Shown here: piece by piece, positions 7,390-16,230 of the stretch
Position numbering within the stretch: the stretch's first letter is position 1
How the letters are laid out: every line of letters starts with the position of its first letter
Assembly: GCF_900113305.1 (NCBI RefSeq)
Contig: NZ_FOOW01000008.1
Coordinates: 1-64,000, forward strand
Source: Prevotella sp. KH2C16
GTDB taxonomy: Bacteria; Bacteroidota; Bacteroidia; Bacteroidales; Bacteroidaceae
Direction of reading: 5' to 3'
Length of the DNA stretch: 64,000 nt
Notes under the pieces: model-generated
Databases searched by the model: none
Seen by the model: the letters and a program-made list of their open reading frames with translations, nothing else
Told to the model about the DNA's origin: nothing
Program-made: the position numbers and the translations under genes

Positions 7390-8343
7390 CTATTGATGGC
7401 GGTTGTTACGAGGAGGCTGTATCGGCTTCATCATCTTTCCGGTATCTATCAGGTAGCGGGCGATGGTGTCGAGCATGCCGTTGATATAGCCCCCGCTCTT
7501 CGCCGTGCTGTAAAGCTTGGCCAGGTCCACATACTCGTTGATGGTAACGCTGATGGGAATGTTAGGGAATGTCATCATTTCCGCTATCGCGATCTGCATG
7601 ATCACGACATCCATGTAGGCCAGCCGGGAGAAGTCCCAGTTGCGGGAAGTCTCGCTCATATAGCGCTGATAGGTGTCGGCGTTCATGATGGTAGCCCGGA
7701 AGAGCTTGCGGGCGAAGTCCCGGTCTTCCTCGTCCTTGTATTCCGGAAGCAGGTCCTGGTCAGCCTTGTTGGCGGGATCGAACCTGCGTATGGTCTTCAT
7801 CACGAAGGTATCGATGATTTCCTTGTCGTCGTTCCAGTAGAGACTCTTCTCCTCGAGCAGGGCGTCGAGCTCCTCGTTTTCCTGCACGAGCTGCTTGTAG
7901 AGCTTGCGCCACACCTCGCGGTCGGCCTCATAGGAGTCGTCCTCGCTTGCCATATACTCATTGTAGGTCGCGCTCTGCTCTATCTGATTGCACAGACTGC
8001 GCACGAATTCCCCGTCATTGATCCATGAAATCTTCTTGTCGGCCACGAACTGGTTGAGCGCCTTGTTTTCCTCAAGCTGCACCGCAAACCTGTTGAAGGC
8101 GAACTTCTGAGACGGGGCCTCCGTGCCCTCACGCTCCGCACGGGTGGTGAGTATCTCCAGCCGGCGGCGCTCTTCACGGCTCACTTCGACAATCAGCAAC
8201 AGGAGATAATTATAGAGATCATAAGCCTTCGAAAGACTGAACAGTAGTTCTTTCTCGGCATTATCCATGTTTTTGTTGCCATTCTGATAGTATGCGTAGG
8301 TTAACTGAACTACCTTAATCCTAATCAATTCTCTGTTTATCAT
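7390..8343 (-). CDS. nusB: Transcription antitermination protein NusB (long Bacteroidetes form)
   Basis: A 317-residue protein, about twice the length of E. coli NusB. The C-terminal part (about residues 200-305) is the NusB helical fold: ARKLFRATIMNADTYQRYMSETSRNWDFSRLAYMDVVIMQIAIAEM followed by PNIPISVTINEYVDLAKLYST and SGGYINGMLDTIAR. The N-terminal extension is charged and helical. NusB binds boxA RNA with NusE to prevent premature termination in rRNA operons. It is the first gene of the operon that continues through yajC, ybbR, coaE and DUF5606, with its own promoter at 8381-8388. Confidence 0.93.
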   Translation of the reverse strand: MINRELIRIKVVQLTYAYYQNGNKNMDNAEKELLFSLSKAYDLYNYLLLLIVEVSREERRRLEILTTRAEREGTEAPSQKFAFNRFAVQLEENKALNQFVADKKISWINDGEFVRSLCNQIEQSATYNEYMASEDDSYEADREVWRKLYKQLVQENEELDALLEEKSLYWNDDKEIIDTFVMKTIRRFDPANKADQDLLPEYKDEEDRDFARKLFRATIMNADTYQRYMSETSRNWDFSRLAYMDVVIMQIAIAEMMTFPNIPISVTINEYVDLAKLYSTAKSGGYINGMLDTIARYLIDTGKMMKPIQPPRNNRHQ

Positions 8344-8380
8344 TCTCTAATAATAATGTGGGGTTATCATATATGTGCTG

Positions 8381-8388
8381 CAAATTTA
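8381..8388 (-). promoter_or_regulatory. Promoter of the nusB operon (-7)
   Basis: TAAATTTG on the minus strand, with a TTG 20 bases upstream as the -33 element. It lies 37 bases before the nusB start, divergent from the rplY promoter. Confidence 0.65.
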
Positions 8389-8448
8389 AGGAAAAATCGC
8401 CTGATATGCAAGAAAAAGAAAGGGAATTGCATGTTTTTTTAGGGAAAC

Positions 8449-8480
8449 TTTGCATAATAGAAATAAAAATCTTACCTTTG
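8449..8480 (+). promoter_or_regulatory. Promoter of the rplY-pth-S4-purN operon (-33 and -7)
   Basis: TTTG at 8449-8452 and TACCTTTG at 8473-8480 are separated by 20 bases, a textbook Bacteroidetes housekeeping promoter. The start codon is 64 bases downstream, leaving a short untranslated leader. Confidence 0.75.
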
Positions 8481-8544
8481 CATCGCTTTTCGCAGCTCGT
8501 GTGATGGCGAATTAACGATCAATTTTAATTTAGAGTAACACATT

Positions 8545-9165
8545 ATGAAAGAGATTAATGTATCAGGTCAGAAGCGTACAGACCTTGGAAAGAAAGCTTC
8601 AAAGTTGCTCCGCAAGGAGGGTTTGGTTCCGTGTAACCTCTATGGCCACGCCATGGAAGACGGCAAGCCGGTGGCACTGGCCTTTGCCTGCAAGATGACA
8701 GAGCTCCGCAAACTGGTCTACACGCCCCACATCTATGTCATCAACCTGCAGATCGAGGGAGAGAGCCACACGGCTATCCTGAAGGAGCTCCAGTTCCACC
8801 CGGTAACCGACGCGCTGCTGCATGTCGACTTCCTCGAGGTAAACGACCAGAAGCCCATCACCATCGGCATCCCCGTCAAGCTCAACGGACTGGCACAGGG
8901 CGTACGCGACGGCGGACGCATGAACCTCTCCATCCGCAAGATTGATGTTACGGCTCCCTACCAGAACATTCCCGAGCACCTCGACATCGATGTTACCGGC
9001 CTCCAGCTCGGCAAGAGCATCAAGGTGGGCGAGCTGAGCTTCGACGGTCTCGAGATCGCTACCCCGAAGGATGTAGTGGTATGCTCCATCAAGATGACGC
9101 GTGCTGCCGTAAGCGCCGCTGCCGCTTCCGAGGAAACCGAGGCTGAGCCTGAGACCAAAGAATAA
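8545..9165 (+). CDS. rplY: 50S ribosomal protein L25/general stress protein Ctc
   Basis: A 206-residue protein of the long CTC type, which binds 5S rRNA in the large subunit. The L25 domain occupies about residues 5-90 ([41 protein letters not shown]), followed by the TL5 C-terminal beta domain ([41 protein letters not shown]) and an alanine/glutamate-rich tail. It is the first gene of a four-gene operon and is followed 2 bases later by pth, a very common pairing. Confidence 0.95.
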   Translation: MKEINVSGQKRTDLGKKASKLLRKEGLVPCNLYGHAMEDGKPVALAFACKMTELRKLVYTPHIYVINLQIEGESHTAILKELQFHPVTDALLHVDFLEVNDQKPITIGIPVKLNGLAQGVRDGGRMNLSIRKIDVTAPYQNIPEHLDIDVTGLQLGKSIKVGELSFDGLEIATPKDVVVCSIKMTRAAVSAAAASEETEAEPETKE

Positions 9166-9167
9166 GA

Positions 9168-9740
9168 ATGGACAAATACTTAATATGTGGGCTGGGAAAC
9201 CCCGGGGATGAATACCGGGGCACCCGCCACAACACAGGATTCATGGTATTGGACGCTTTTGCTAAGGCGTCCAATATTGTTTTTGAGGACAAGCGCTACG
9301 GATTCGTGGCGGAGACCAGCCTCAAAGGGCGCAAGGTATTCCTGCTGAAGCCCACCACCTTCATGAACCTCAGCGGAAACGCCGTGCGCTACTGGCTCGG
9401 CAAGGAGAACATCGACCAGAAGCGGCTGCTCGTCGTCTCCGACGATGTAGCCCTGCCCCTCGGAGCCTTCCGGCTGAAAGCCGGCGGCAGCAACGGCGGG
9501 CACAACGGACTGGGCCACATCCAGCAGCTCATCGGACAGGACTATGCCCGGCTGCGCATGGGCGTGGGCAACGACTTCCCCCGCGGCGCACAGGTAGACT
9601 GGGTGCTCGGCCGATACGACGAGGAAGAGCTCAAGACCCTGCAGCCCGGCATCGACACGGCCGTGGACATCATCAAGAGCTTCGTGCTCGCCGGCATCGA
9701 CATCACCATGAACCAGTATAACAAACTCGGCAAGAAATGA
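9168..9740 (+). CDS. pth: Peptidyl-tRNA hydrolase
   Basis: A 190-residue enzyme that releases tRNA from peptidyl-tRNAs dropped by ribosomes. Visible hallmarks are [22 protein letters not shown] (with the catalytic histidine in RHNTGF), [20 protein letters not shown] (catalytic aspartate) and [10 protein letters not shown]. Length is normal. It starts 2 bases after rplY, and its last 4 bases overlap the start of the S4-domain gene. Confidence 0.96.
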   Translation: MDKYLICGLGNPGDEYRGTRHNTGFMVLDAFAKASNIVFEDKRYGFVAETSLKGRKVFLLKPTTFMNLSGNAVRYWLGKENIDQKRLLVVSDDVALPLGAFRLKAGGSNGGHNGLGHIQQLIGQDYARLRMGVGNDFPRGAQVDWVLGRYDEEELKTLQPGIDTAVDIIKSFVLAGIDITMNQYNKLGKK

Positions 9741-10213
9741 CCAAAGACGCAGAGACACCCACCCTCAAAATACAGCAAGAGGCGCGCATAGACAAGTGGC
9801 TGTGGGCCGCCCGCATCTACAAGACCCGCTCCGTGGCCATCGACGGCATCAGGAACGGCCGCGTAACCATCGGCGGAGTCAATGTGAAGCCGTCGCGCGT
9901 CATCAAGATCGGCGACACCGTCAGCGTCAAGAAGCCGCCCGTTACCTATTCGTTCAAGGTGCTCAACTGCATCGAGCAGCGCGTGGGAGCCAGGCTCATC
10001 CCGCAGGTCTACGAGAATGTTACCGACCCTAGGCAGTATGAACTGCTCGAGATGAGCCGCATCAGCGGATTCGTAGACCGCGCACGGGGCACGGGTCGCC
10101 CCACCAAGAAAGACCGCCGTGCCATGGACGCCTTCGTGGAACCGGCCCTCTACGGCTTCGACGAGGACGACGACTGGCAGGAAAAAGAGGAGGACCGAGA
10201 TGCAGACTTGTAG
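9737..10213 (+). CDS. S4-domain RNA-binding protein (Hsp15/HslR-like)
   Basis: A 158-residue protein with an S4 RNA-binding domain at about residues 17-75 ([48 protein letters not shown]). In E. coli the related HslR rescues stalled 50S subunits carrying nascent chains. A basic [12 protein letters not shown] stretch and an acidic C-terminus follow. The start overlaps pth by 4 bases (ATGA), and the 3' end overlaps purN by 14 bases, so the three genes are translationally coupled. Its proximity to pth and L25 fits a ribosome-rescue role, but that is inferred. Confidence 0.88.
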   Translation: MTKDAETPTLKIQQEARIDKWLWAARIYKTRSVAIDGIRNGRVTIGGVNVKPSRVIKIGDTVSVKKPPVTYSFKVLNCIEQRVGARLIPQVYENVTDPRQYELLEMSRISGFVDRARGTGRPTKKDRRAMDAFVEPALYGFDEDDDWQEKEEDRDADL

Positions 10214-10793
10214 GCTGGCCGTCTTCGTTTCCGGCAACGGAAGCAACTGCGAGAACATCATCCGCCACTTCCAGGGACGCGACGACATCCAGGTGAGCCT
10301 CGTGGTAAGCAGCAGCCCCGAGGCCTATGCGCTCACGCACGCCGCCCGATGCGGCGTGGAAACCCTCGTCGCCGACAGGCAGATGCTGAACGATCCCGCA
10401 TTCCCCCTGCAGCTGAAGTCGGTCTACGGCATCAACTTCATCGTCCTCGCCGGATTCCTCCAGCGCATACCCGACGGCATGGTGCAGGCCTTCCACCGCC
10501 GCATGATAAACCTCCACCCCGCCCTGCTGCCCAAATACGGCGGCAAGGGCATGTACGGCCACCATGTGCACGAGGCCGTGAAAGCCAACCAAGAGACGGA
10601 GACGGGCATGACCGTACACTGGGTGAGCCGCGAGGTAGACGGCGGCGAAATCATCGCGCAGCACCGCACGCCCCTCTCGACCGACGATACCGCAGACGAC
10701 ATCGCCCGCAAGGAACATGAACTGGAAATGAAGTTTTTCCCGCAAGACATAGAGAAGATTATCCGGGGAATCGACGAATTTACAACCCGCTGA
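10200..10793 (+). CDS. purN: Phosphoribosylglycinamide formyltransferase (GART)
   Basis: A 197-residue enzyme that transfers a formyl group from 10-formyl-tetrahydrofolate to GAR in purine synthesis. The N-terminal VFVSGNGSNCENI is the substrate-binding loop. The catalytic region reads AGFLQRIP ... INLHPALLPKYGGKGMYGHHVHEAV ... ETGMTVHWVSREVDGGEII, giving the Asn, His and Asp of the family. The start at 10200 was chosen because the protein homology begins there; the longer in-frame ORF from 10119 reads through the S4 gene in another frame. A terminator follows 16 bases after the stop. Confidence 0.94.
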   Translation: MQTCRLAVFVSGNGSNCENIIRHFQGRDDIQVSLVVSSSPEAYALTHAARCGVETLVADRQMLNDPAFPLQLKSVYGINFIVLAGFLQRIPDGMVQAFHRRMINLHPALLPKYGGKGMYGHHVHEAVKANQETETGMTVHWVSREVDGGEIIAQHRTPLSTDDTADDIARKEHELEMKFFPQDIEKIIRGIDEFTTR

Positions 10794-10809
10794 TTATCAA
10801 ACAAATAAA

Positions 10810-10835
10810 GGAATGCCACAAACGGTATTCCTTTT
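10810..10835 (+). terminator. Terminator after purN
   Basis: Stem GGAATGCC / GGTATTCC with a 6-base loop, followed by TTTT, starting 16 bases after the purN stop. It runs directly into the repeat cluster. Confidence 0.75.
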
Positions 10836-10918
10836 AACGGCCTTTTACTCTCCTTTTAACGGCTAAAAGCTTTCCTTCTAACGGCTAAAAGGCGAGCTTT
10901 TAGCCGCCTTTTACTTTT
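10831..10918. repeat. AAAAGGC-type dispersed intergenic repeat, copy 2
   Basis: An array of CTTTTAACGGC, CTTTTACTCTCC and GGCTAAAAG units in both orientations, between the purN terminator and the end of the outer-membrane protein gene. Bases 10840-10869 are identical to 761-790 (30 bases). Confidence 0.75.
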
Positions 10919-10969
10919 CTGGCTGACATTGGCCGGAAAAGGCATAACCCTCGCCGGCTTTTCCATCCA

Positions 10970-13939
10970 TCAGAAACGGTCGCGACGACCGCCGCCCATG
11001 CCCGTTCCGGCAGGCCTCCTGCCGCCGGAAGTCGGACCGCCGAAGCCCGGCCGGTCGCCGCCGGGACCACGCCGCCCACGCGCCCCATTCCATACGCTCT
11101 TGCCGCCGAAGAGATTGAAGCGGTAGACCACATGCAGCATGGCATAGCTGTTGATACTGTTATACCAGGTGTCGCTGCGCTGCATGGCATTGACCGTGCG
11201 CGAGAAATTGCTCTGCCGGTGGAGGATATCGTAGAACTGGAGCATCACCGTGAGGGCGTTTCCCTTGAGGATTCCCTGCGAGAGCTGCGCGTTCCAGATG
11301 AGCTCGTTGGTGTTCATCGAGTTGTCGTTGTAGCCTCTCCGGCTGTTCTGGTGGATGCTCGTAGACAGTCCCATGCCCCAGGGGGCGGTGGCCGTTACGG
11401 TGGCTCCATACGAGAACTGCCAGGTGTCAAGGTTACTCTGGCTCTGGAGTTTGTTGCGGGCGTGCATGTAGTTGACCGACGCGTCCAGCCCCACCTCCAG
11501 CCACTCGTTGCGATAGCTGCCGCCGAGCGTCTCCCGCAAGTTCAGCGTGCGCGTGCGGTTTTTCTGCGAGTCGCTCATGCGGTCGAGGCTCAGGTAGCCC
11601 ACATTGTTGGCAAACGAGGCTCCCGTCTCGGTATTCACATTCCAGCGGCCAAGCGTGTCTATCGAGGTGTTGAACATAAACTGCCCGTCGAGGTTCCAGT
11701 TGCCGTTGATGTTCTCGGGCTGCGTGGTTCTTCCGCCCGTAGTCTCGTCATAGGATACTTTATTGCTGATGGAGTTGCGGGTGCTGGAGAAGTTCAGGTT
11801 CGCGCCGATGAACCGGGTATGCGCATGGATGAAATTGTTGTAGTCCAGGCGGAAGCTGTTGGTGAACGAGGGCTTCAGCCCCGGGTTTCCCCTCGATATG
11901 TCGAGCGGGTTGCTGTCGTCCGTGATGTCGAGCAACTGGCTCATGCTCGGCTGTGAGGTCGTCCCGCGATAGTTGATGCGCAGCTGATGCTGCCGGCTGA
12001 AGCTATAGCGGAAGTCGAAGGTCGGCGAGAAATTGACCACCGTGCGGGTGGTATCCACATGCAGTCCCTGATAGTCCTGCACATACTTCGACCGCTGGGG
12101 CTGCACCATGAAGCCCGCGTTCAGTCGGAATTTCGGGCGCACGAGGCGGAAGGTGGCATCCAGCTGGTGGATATAGTTCCGGTATTCGGAGTAGCGGCTC
12201 AGGTCGTCGTTCAGATAACTGTCTATCGGATGAGCCAGCCGAGTCAGATAATCGCCCCATCCGCGGTAAGCGGGATGGATGTCCGCGAAGAACTCCTCGC
12301 CCAGGTTACTGAAGTCATAGGTAGAGCGGTCGCTCTTGCTGTAGTTGTAACGGAAGCTGTAACGGAACTGCAGGAATGCTCCCTTGAAGAGAGGCTCGCT
12401 GTAGGAGGCCTGGATGCGATAGTTGTAATTGTCGGTCGGCATTAGGTTGTAGCGATTGGTCTGATAGGTGGAGTCGAGTCCGGCCGCCGTCCGCATCAGA
12501 TAGAGACGCGTGGCATTGGCCGACAGGCTCTTGCTGTCGCTCCTCCCGTATCCGCCTTCCATGCTGAGCGTGAGGTTGCGCCCCCGTGCGTTAAGCCGCC
12601 GGTTGAGCTGCAGGTAGCCGTTCAGGTTGCGGCTGCTGCTGAACGAGATGCCGTCGCCGCGCTGCGAGTTTACGACCAGGCTGTCGAGGGAGAGCCTGTC
12701 GAGCGAGCCCGGGTCGAGCGGGTCGTCTACATAGGAGTAAGGGTCTGCATTATAGGAAGCGGAATGGGAGGCCGTCAGCCCGTCGTTCTGCGACCACGAG
12801 AAGGTGGGGCGGAACATGATGTTGGTCATCGTGTCGGGCTGCCATTCTATTCGTCCTTGCAGGTTAAGGCTGTTGCCGCGCGTGTAGTTCTGGCCTGTGC
12901 TGTTGGAGAAACTCCCCGTCCTGCTCACGAAATTCTCCGACGAACGCTTCGTATAGGCGTCGCCGTCGTTGTAGTTCCAGAATCCACTGAGGTCTATGGT
13001 GAGTTTCTTGCGCAGCTCGTAGTTGTAGTTCAGGCCTATCATCTTCGCCGAGTTCAGTCCCTGCCGCCCTGCGCCGAAGCGCCCTCCTCCCCTGCCGGGG
13101 AAGCCCATGTCGTTCACATTGTTGGCATTGGCAAAGAGCATGAACCGATGGCGGTCGTTGAACCAGGCCCCCATGAGCTTCTCGGAGTAGCGGCGATGGG
13201 TGCCGTAGGACAGGTCGAGGTTGGAGAACATGCCTTTGTTCATGCCTTTCTTCAGCCCGAAATCGAGCACCGTGCTCTCCTCTCCGTCGTCGATACCCGT
13301 AACCCGGGCCAGGTCGCTCTGCTGGTCGTAGGCCTTCACACGCTCTACGATGCTCGTGGGGAGGTTCTTCATGGCCACCTTCGTGTCGCCGGTCATGAAC
13401 TCCTTGCCGTCTACGAGAATCTTCTTCACCTGCTTGCCGTTGATGGTAATCTTGCCGTTGTCGTCAATCGACGCACCGGGCAGCCGCTTCACGAGTTCCT
13501 CTATCGTGGAACCCTCGGGCGTGCGGTAGGCCGCGCTGTTATAAATAAAGGTGTCGGCCTTTACCACCACCTTCAAGGCCTGCGCCGTAACCTTTGCCTC
13601 CTTGAGCATGATGGCATCGGCAGTCATGGCTATCTTGCCCACTTCCAGGTTCTTGTCCTCGGCTATCTGCACCTGCCTTATCTGCGGTTTGTAGCCTACG
13701 CTCGACACTTTGAGCAGGTATTTCCCGTTTGACGGTGCCTCCACGGAGAACGCCCCGGCATCATCGCTCAACGCGCCGACGACAAATGTACTGTCGGTTT
13801 TCAGCAACTGAACGGTCGCCTGGATGACAGGCTCTGTGTTTTCACGGTCTAAAAGTATTCCTGAAATCCTGCGTTCCTGGGCAAATCCCGAAACGGAGAG
13901 CAAGGCAAATATGCCGAAAAAGATGTATCTTATCTTCAT
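10970..13939 (-). CDS. Large outer-membrane beta-barrel protein (TonB-receptor-like, OMP_b-brl_3 type)
   Basis: A 989-residue protein with a signal peptide (FFGIFALLSVSGFAQ). It continues with a carboxypeptidase-regulatory-like domain (about residues 22-105: RISGILLDRENTEPVIQATVQL... GKYLLKVSSVGYKPQIRQV), a plug-like part (YRTPEGSTIEELVKRLPGASID..GKITINGKQVKKILVDGKEF) and a long run of amphipathic strands ending in phenylalanine. This is the outer_membrane_beta-barrel family that often lacks a SusD partner. The C-terminus carries a Gly/Arg/Pro-rich stretch just before the last residue, and a second Gly/Arg patch lies near residue 280. The ligand is unknown. The gene stands alone, divergent from aroB, with no clear TAnnTTTG promoter. 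Confidence 0.87.
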   Translation of the reverse strand: MKIRYIFFGIFALLSVSGFAQERRISGILLDRENTEPVIQATVQLLKTDSTFVVGALSDDAGAFSVEAPSNGKYLLKVSSVGYKPQIRQVQIAEDKNLEVGKIAMTADAIMLKEAKVTAQALKVVVKADTFIYNSAAYRTPEGSTIEELVKRLPGASIDDNGKITINGKQVKKILVDGKEFMTGDTKVAMKNLPTSIVERVKAYDQQSDLARVTGIDDGEESTVLDFGLKKGMNKGMFSNLDLSYGTHRRYSEKLMGAWFNDRHRFMLFANANNVNDMGFPGRGGGRFGAGRQGLNSAKMIGLNYNYELRKKLTIDLSGFWNYNDGDAYTKRSSENFVSRTGSFSNSTGQNYTRGNSLNLQGRIEWQPDTMTNIMFRPTFSWSQNDGLTASHSASYNADPYSYVDDPLDPGSLDRLSLDSLVVNSQRGDGISFSSSRNLNGYLQLNRRLNARGRNLTLSMEGGYGRSDSKSLSANATRLYLMRTAAGLDSTYQTNRYNLMPTDNYNYRIQASYSEPLFKGAFLQFRYSFRYNYSKSDRSTYDFSNLGEEFFADIHPAYRGWGDYLTRLAHPIDSYLNDDLSRYSEYRNYIHQLDATFRLVRPKFRLNAGFMVQPQRSKYVQDYQGLHVDTTRTVVNFSPTFDFRYSFSRQHQLRINYRGTTSQPSMSQLLDITDDSNPLDISRGNPGLKPSFTNSFRLDYNNFIHAHTRFIGANLNFSSTRNSISNKVSYDETTGGRTTQPENINGNWNLDGQFMFNTSIDTLGRWNVNTETGASFANNVGYLSLDRMSDSQKNRTRTLNLRETLGGSYRNEWLEVGLDASVNYMHARNKLQSQSNLDTWQFSYGATVTATAPWGMGLSTSIHQNSRRGYNDNSMNTNELIWNAQLSQGILKGNALTVMLQFYDILHRQSNFSRTVNAMQRSDTWYNSINSYAMLHVVYRFNLFGGKSVWNGARGRRGPGGDRPGFGGPTSGGRRPAGTGMGGGRRDRF

Positions 13940-14170
13940 TCTCTATGGTTCAAATCAACATTATAAGTTTAGACGAGCCAGTATACAGAAGGTTTAATGC
14001 GCCCCTGACATTTAATATTTCCGCCCACCGGTGCGGCAATTCCATGCAGCAACATGCAGCAATCGCAAAAACTGCGCACTCGAAGGGCTGTATGCGCAAT
14101 TATGGAAGCCGAATTCATAAAAACTCTTAATTTTCAAAAACAATCTGCGGAGGCAAGGATAACTTTTGAT

Positions 14171-14178
14171 TATATTTG
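14171..14178 (+). promoter_or_regulatory. Promoter -7 element of aroB
   Basis: TATATTTG lies 22 bases before the ATG at 14201. The rest of the divergent gap (13940-14170) shows no gene or recognised motif. Confidence 0.6.
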
Positions 14179-14200
14179 CAAGCGAGAGAATATAAATGGT

Positions 14201-15259
14201 ATGATTATGGAGCAGAGAGTTTTTATTTCGAGAAATCTGAAGCAGGATATTGCCCTTGCGATATCCGAGTGTGAACACGACAAGGTATTCGTCCTGACCG
14301 ACGAGAACACCATCCGGCATTGCTGGCCGGTCGTCGACGGCTTCTTCAGCCTGCGCAAAGCCCATCTCATCACCATCCCTCCTGCTGATGCCAACAAGAA
14401 TCTCGACTCGCTGTCGCGGGTATGGCAGGAGCTGAGCGACGGCAAAGCCACCCGCCACTCGCTGCTCATCAACCTCGGGGGAGGCATGATTACCGACCTT
14501 GGGGGATTTGCCGCCTCGACCTTCAAGCGCGGCATCGACTTCATCAACATCCCTACTACCCTGCTCGCCATGGTAGACGCTTCGGTGGGAGGCAAGACGG
14601 GCATCAACTTCAACGGGCTGAAAAACGAAATCGGGGTATTCAACGAGGCCCGGTTCGTGATTCTCTGCACCGAATTTCTCAAGACCTTGCCTGCCCGGGA
14701 ACTCCGTTCCGGCTATGCCGAAATGCTCAAGCACGGTCTCATCGCCAACGAGAAGATGTGGGCCGAGCTGCTCAACTTCGACCTGGAGGCTCCCGACTTC
14801 GGGCTGCTGCAGCAGCTATTGGCGGACTCCATCAAGGTGAAAGAGGCCATCGTGAGGAAAGACCCTACGGAAAAAGGCATCCGCAAGGCCCTGAACCTGG
14901 GGCACACCTTCGGCCATGCCATCGAGGCATGGAGCTTCACGGGGGGCCGCACGCCCATAGAACACGGATATGCCGTGGCCTTCGGACTGATTCCGGAACT
15001 CTATCTGAGCAGCGTCAAGGCGGGGTTCCCGACAGAGAAGCTGCGCCAGACCGTGAGCTTCATCCGCGAGCACTACGGATTTCCGGACATAACCTGCAAC
15101 GATTATTACACCTTGATAGAACTGATGCGCCACGACAAGAAGAACTTCGGGAACAACATCAACCTGACTCTTCTCGGGGAAATCGGCGACATCCGCATCA
15201 ACCAGACCGCCTCCGAGGATGACATCAAGGAAGCGTTAGACTTCCTGCGCGAGGGATAG
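14201..15259 (+). CDS. aroB: 3-Dehydroquinate synthase
   Basis: A 352-residue NAD- and metal-dependent enzyme converting DAHP to 3-dehydroquinate in the shikimate pathway. Hallmarks are LINLGGGMITDLGGFAASTFKRGIDFINIPTTLLAMVDASVGGKTGINF, FRSGYAEMLKHG (written here as RSGYAEMLKHGLIAN) and the metal-binding LNLGHTFGHAIE. The start is placed at 14201, after the TATATTTG element; the next ATG at 14207 is equally possible. The upstream in-frame start at 14054 precedes the promoter and is rejected. Its 3' end overlaps the convergent menE gene by 24 bases. Confidence 0.94.
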   Translation: MIMEQRVFISRNLKQDIALAISECEHDKVFVLTDENTIRHCWPVVDGFFSLRKAHLITIPPADANKNLDSLSRVWQELSDGKATRHSLLINLGGGMITDLGGFAASTFKRGIDFINIPTTLLAMVDASVGGKTGINFNGLKNEIGVFNEARFVILCTEFLKTLPARELRSGYAEMLKHGLIANEKMWAELLNFDLEAPDFGLLQQLLADSIKVKEAIVRKDPTEKGIRKALNLGHTFGHAIEAWSFTGGRTPIEHGYAVAFGLIPELYLSSVKAGFPTEKLRQTVSFIREHYGFPDITCNDYYTLIELMRHDKKNFGNNINLTLLGEIGDIRINQTASEDDIKEALDFLREG

Positions 15260-16219
15260 AGCCTCGGCACGGGCGGGCTTCCCGGTCTCCGTGAGCGGAA
15301 TCCGGTCTACATGCACATACTTGCGGGGACACCAATACCTGGGCAATGCCCCGACGCACACTTCCGAAACCCCGGCAAGATCGGTATCCTCGGTGAGGAT
15401 GACCACGGCCTCGCCGAACTTTTCATCCGGCCGCTTGGTAATCAGGAAAGGCTTGCGCAAAAACGGGCGCAGGGCCGCTTCCACCTCTTCTATCTGTATC
15501 TTGATGCCTCCGGAATTGATGACATTGTCCCTCCGGCCTAAGATTCTGAACCTCACCTGCCCTCCCGCAGACGAGAGTTCCGCCCTGTCGTTTGTTACGA
15601 GGCGGCCTTCGTGCACCAGCGGGGCATCTATCACGAGGCAGCCTTCTGCGTCCAGGCTCACCTTGACAGACTCAAAGGGAGTATACCACGCCGTGGCCTC
15701 CGCCCCGTTCAACCGCCGCAAGGCTATGTGCGAGAGGGTTTCCGTCATGCCATAGGTGCTCCACACCGCATGGGGAAAGCCTTGCAAAGCCCGTGCGAGC
15801 TTGTCGTCCACGGCTCCGCCGCCGATAATCAGATGGCGTATCTGCATCAACCGTTCCCTTTCCTCCGGCACTTGCAGGGAATTATAGACTTGCATCGGCA
15901 CCATGGCGGCAAAGGTAATCGGCTCCGCACAGGGCAAGTCGTGCAGGGGATGACCGCTCGGCGGGACGCTGACAAGGCGCAGCCGCCGCTCCACCGACCT
16001 CACCACCATCATCTTACCGCCGATGTAGTCCGTCGACATGCAGAGCAATGCCGTGTCGCCCGGCTTCAAACCGAGGAAATCACAAGTGATGCGGGCAGAG
16101 TTCCGCATACGCCGTTTCTCCACCCACAGGGGCTTCGGCCGCCCCGTAGAGCCGCTGGTATACACCAAGACCTTGTCCGAACCATCGTTCCACTCCCGTA
16201 AGAATTCCTCCTGTGTCAT
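15236..16219 (-). CDS. menE: o-Succinylbenzoate-CoA ligase (AMP-binding, short form)
   Basis: A 327-residue acyl-CoA ligase of the ANL superfamily that activates o-succinylbenzoate for menaquinone synthesis. The ATP-binding signature YTSGSTGRPKPLWVEK is at about residues 20-35. VWSTYGMTETLSHIALR and the hinge/C-terminal FRILGRRDNVINSGGIKIQIEEVE follow. It is shorter than typical MenE (about 450-490) because the N-terminal part is reduced, as in other Bacteroidetes. The start at 16219 sits 11 bases after the menC stop; an alternative ATG at 16249 would overlap menC by 19 bases. Confidence 0.88.
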   Translation of the reverse strand: MTQEEFLREWNDGSDKVLVYTSGSTGRPKPLWVEKRRMRNSARITCDFLGLKPGDTALLCMSTDYIGGKMMVVRSVERRLRLVSVPPSGHPLHDLPCAEPITFAAMVPMQVYNSLQVPEERERLMQIRHLIIGGGAVDDKLARALQGFPHAVWSTYGMTETLSHIALRRLNGAEATAWYTPFESVKVSLDAEGCLVIDAPLVHEGRLVTNDRAELSSAGGQVRFRILGRRDNVINSGGIKIQIEEVEAALRPFLRKPFLITKRPDEKFGEAVVILTEDTDLAGVSEVCVGALPRYWCPRKYVHVDRIPLTETGKPARAEALSLAQEV

Positions 16220-16230
16220 TCCCGTTTCTT

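Noticed and set aside
12764..13732. A 322-codon plus-strand frame opposite the outer-membrane protein
   Set aside because: Histidine-, leucine- and valine-rich shadow composition with no family resemblance; the minus-strand gene explains the region.
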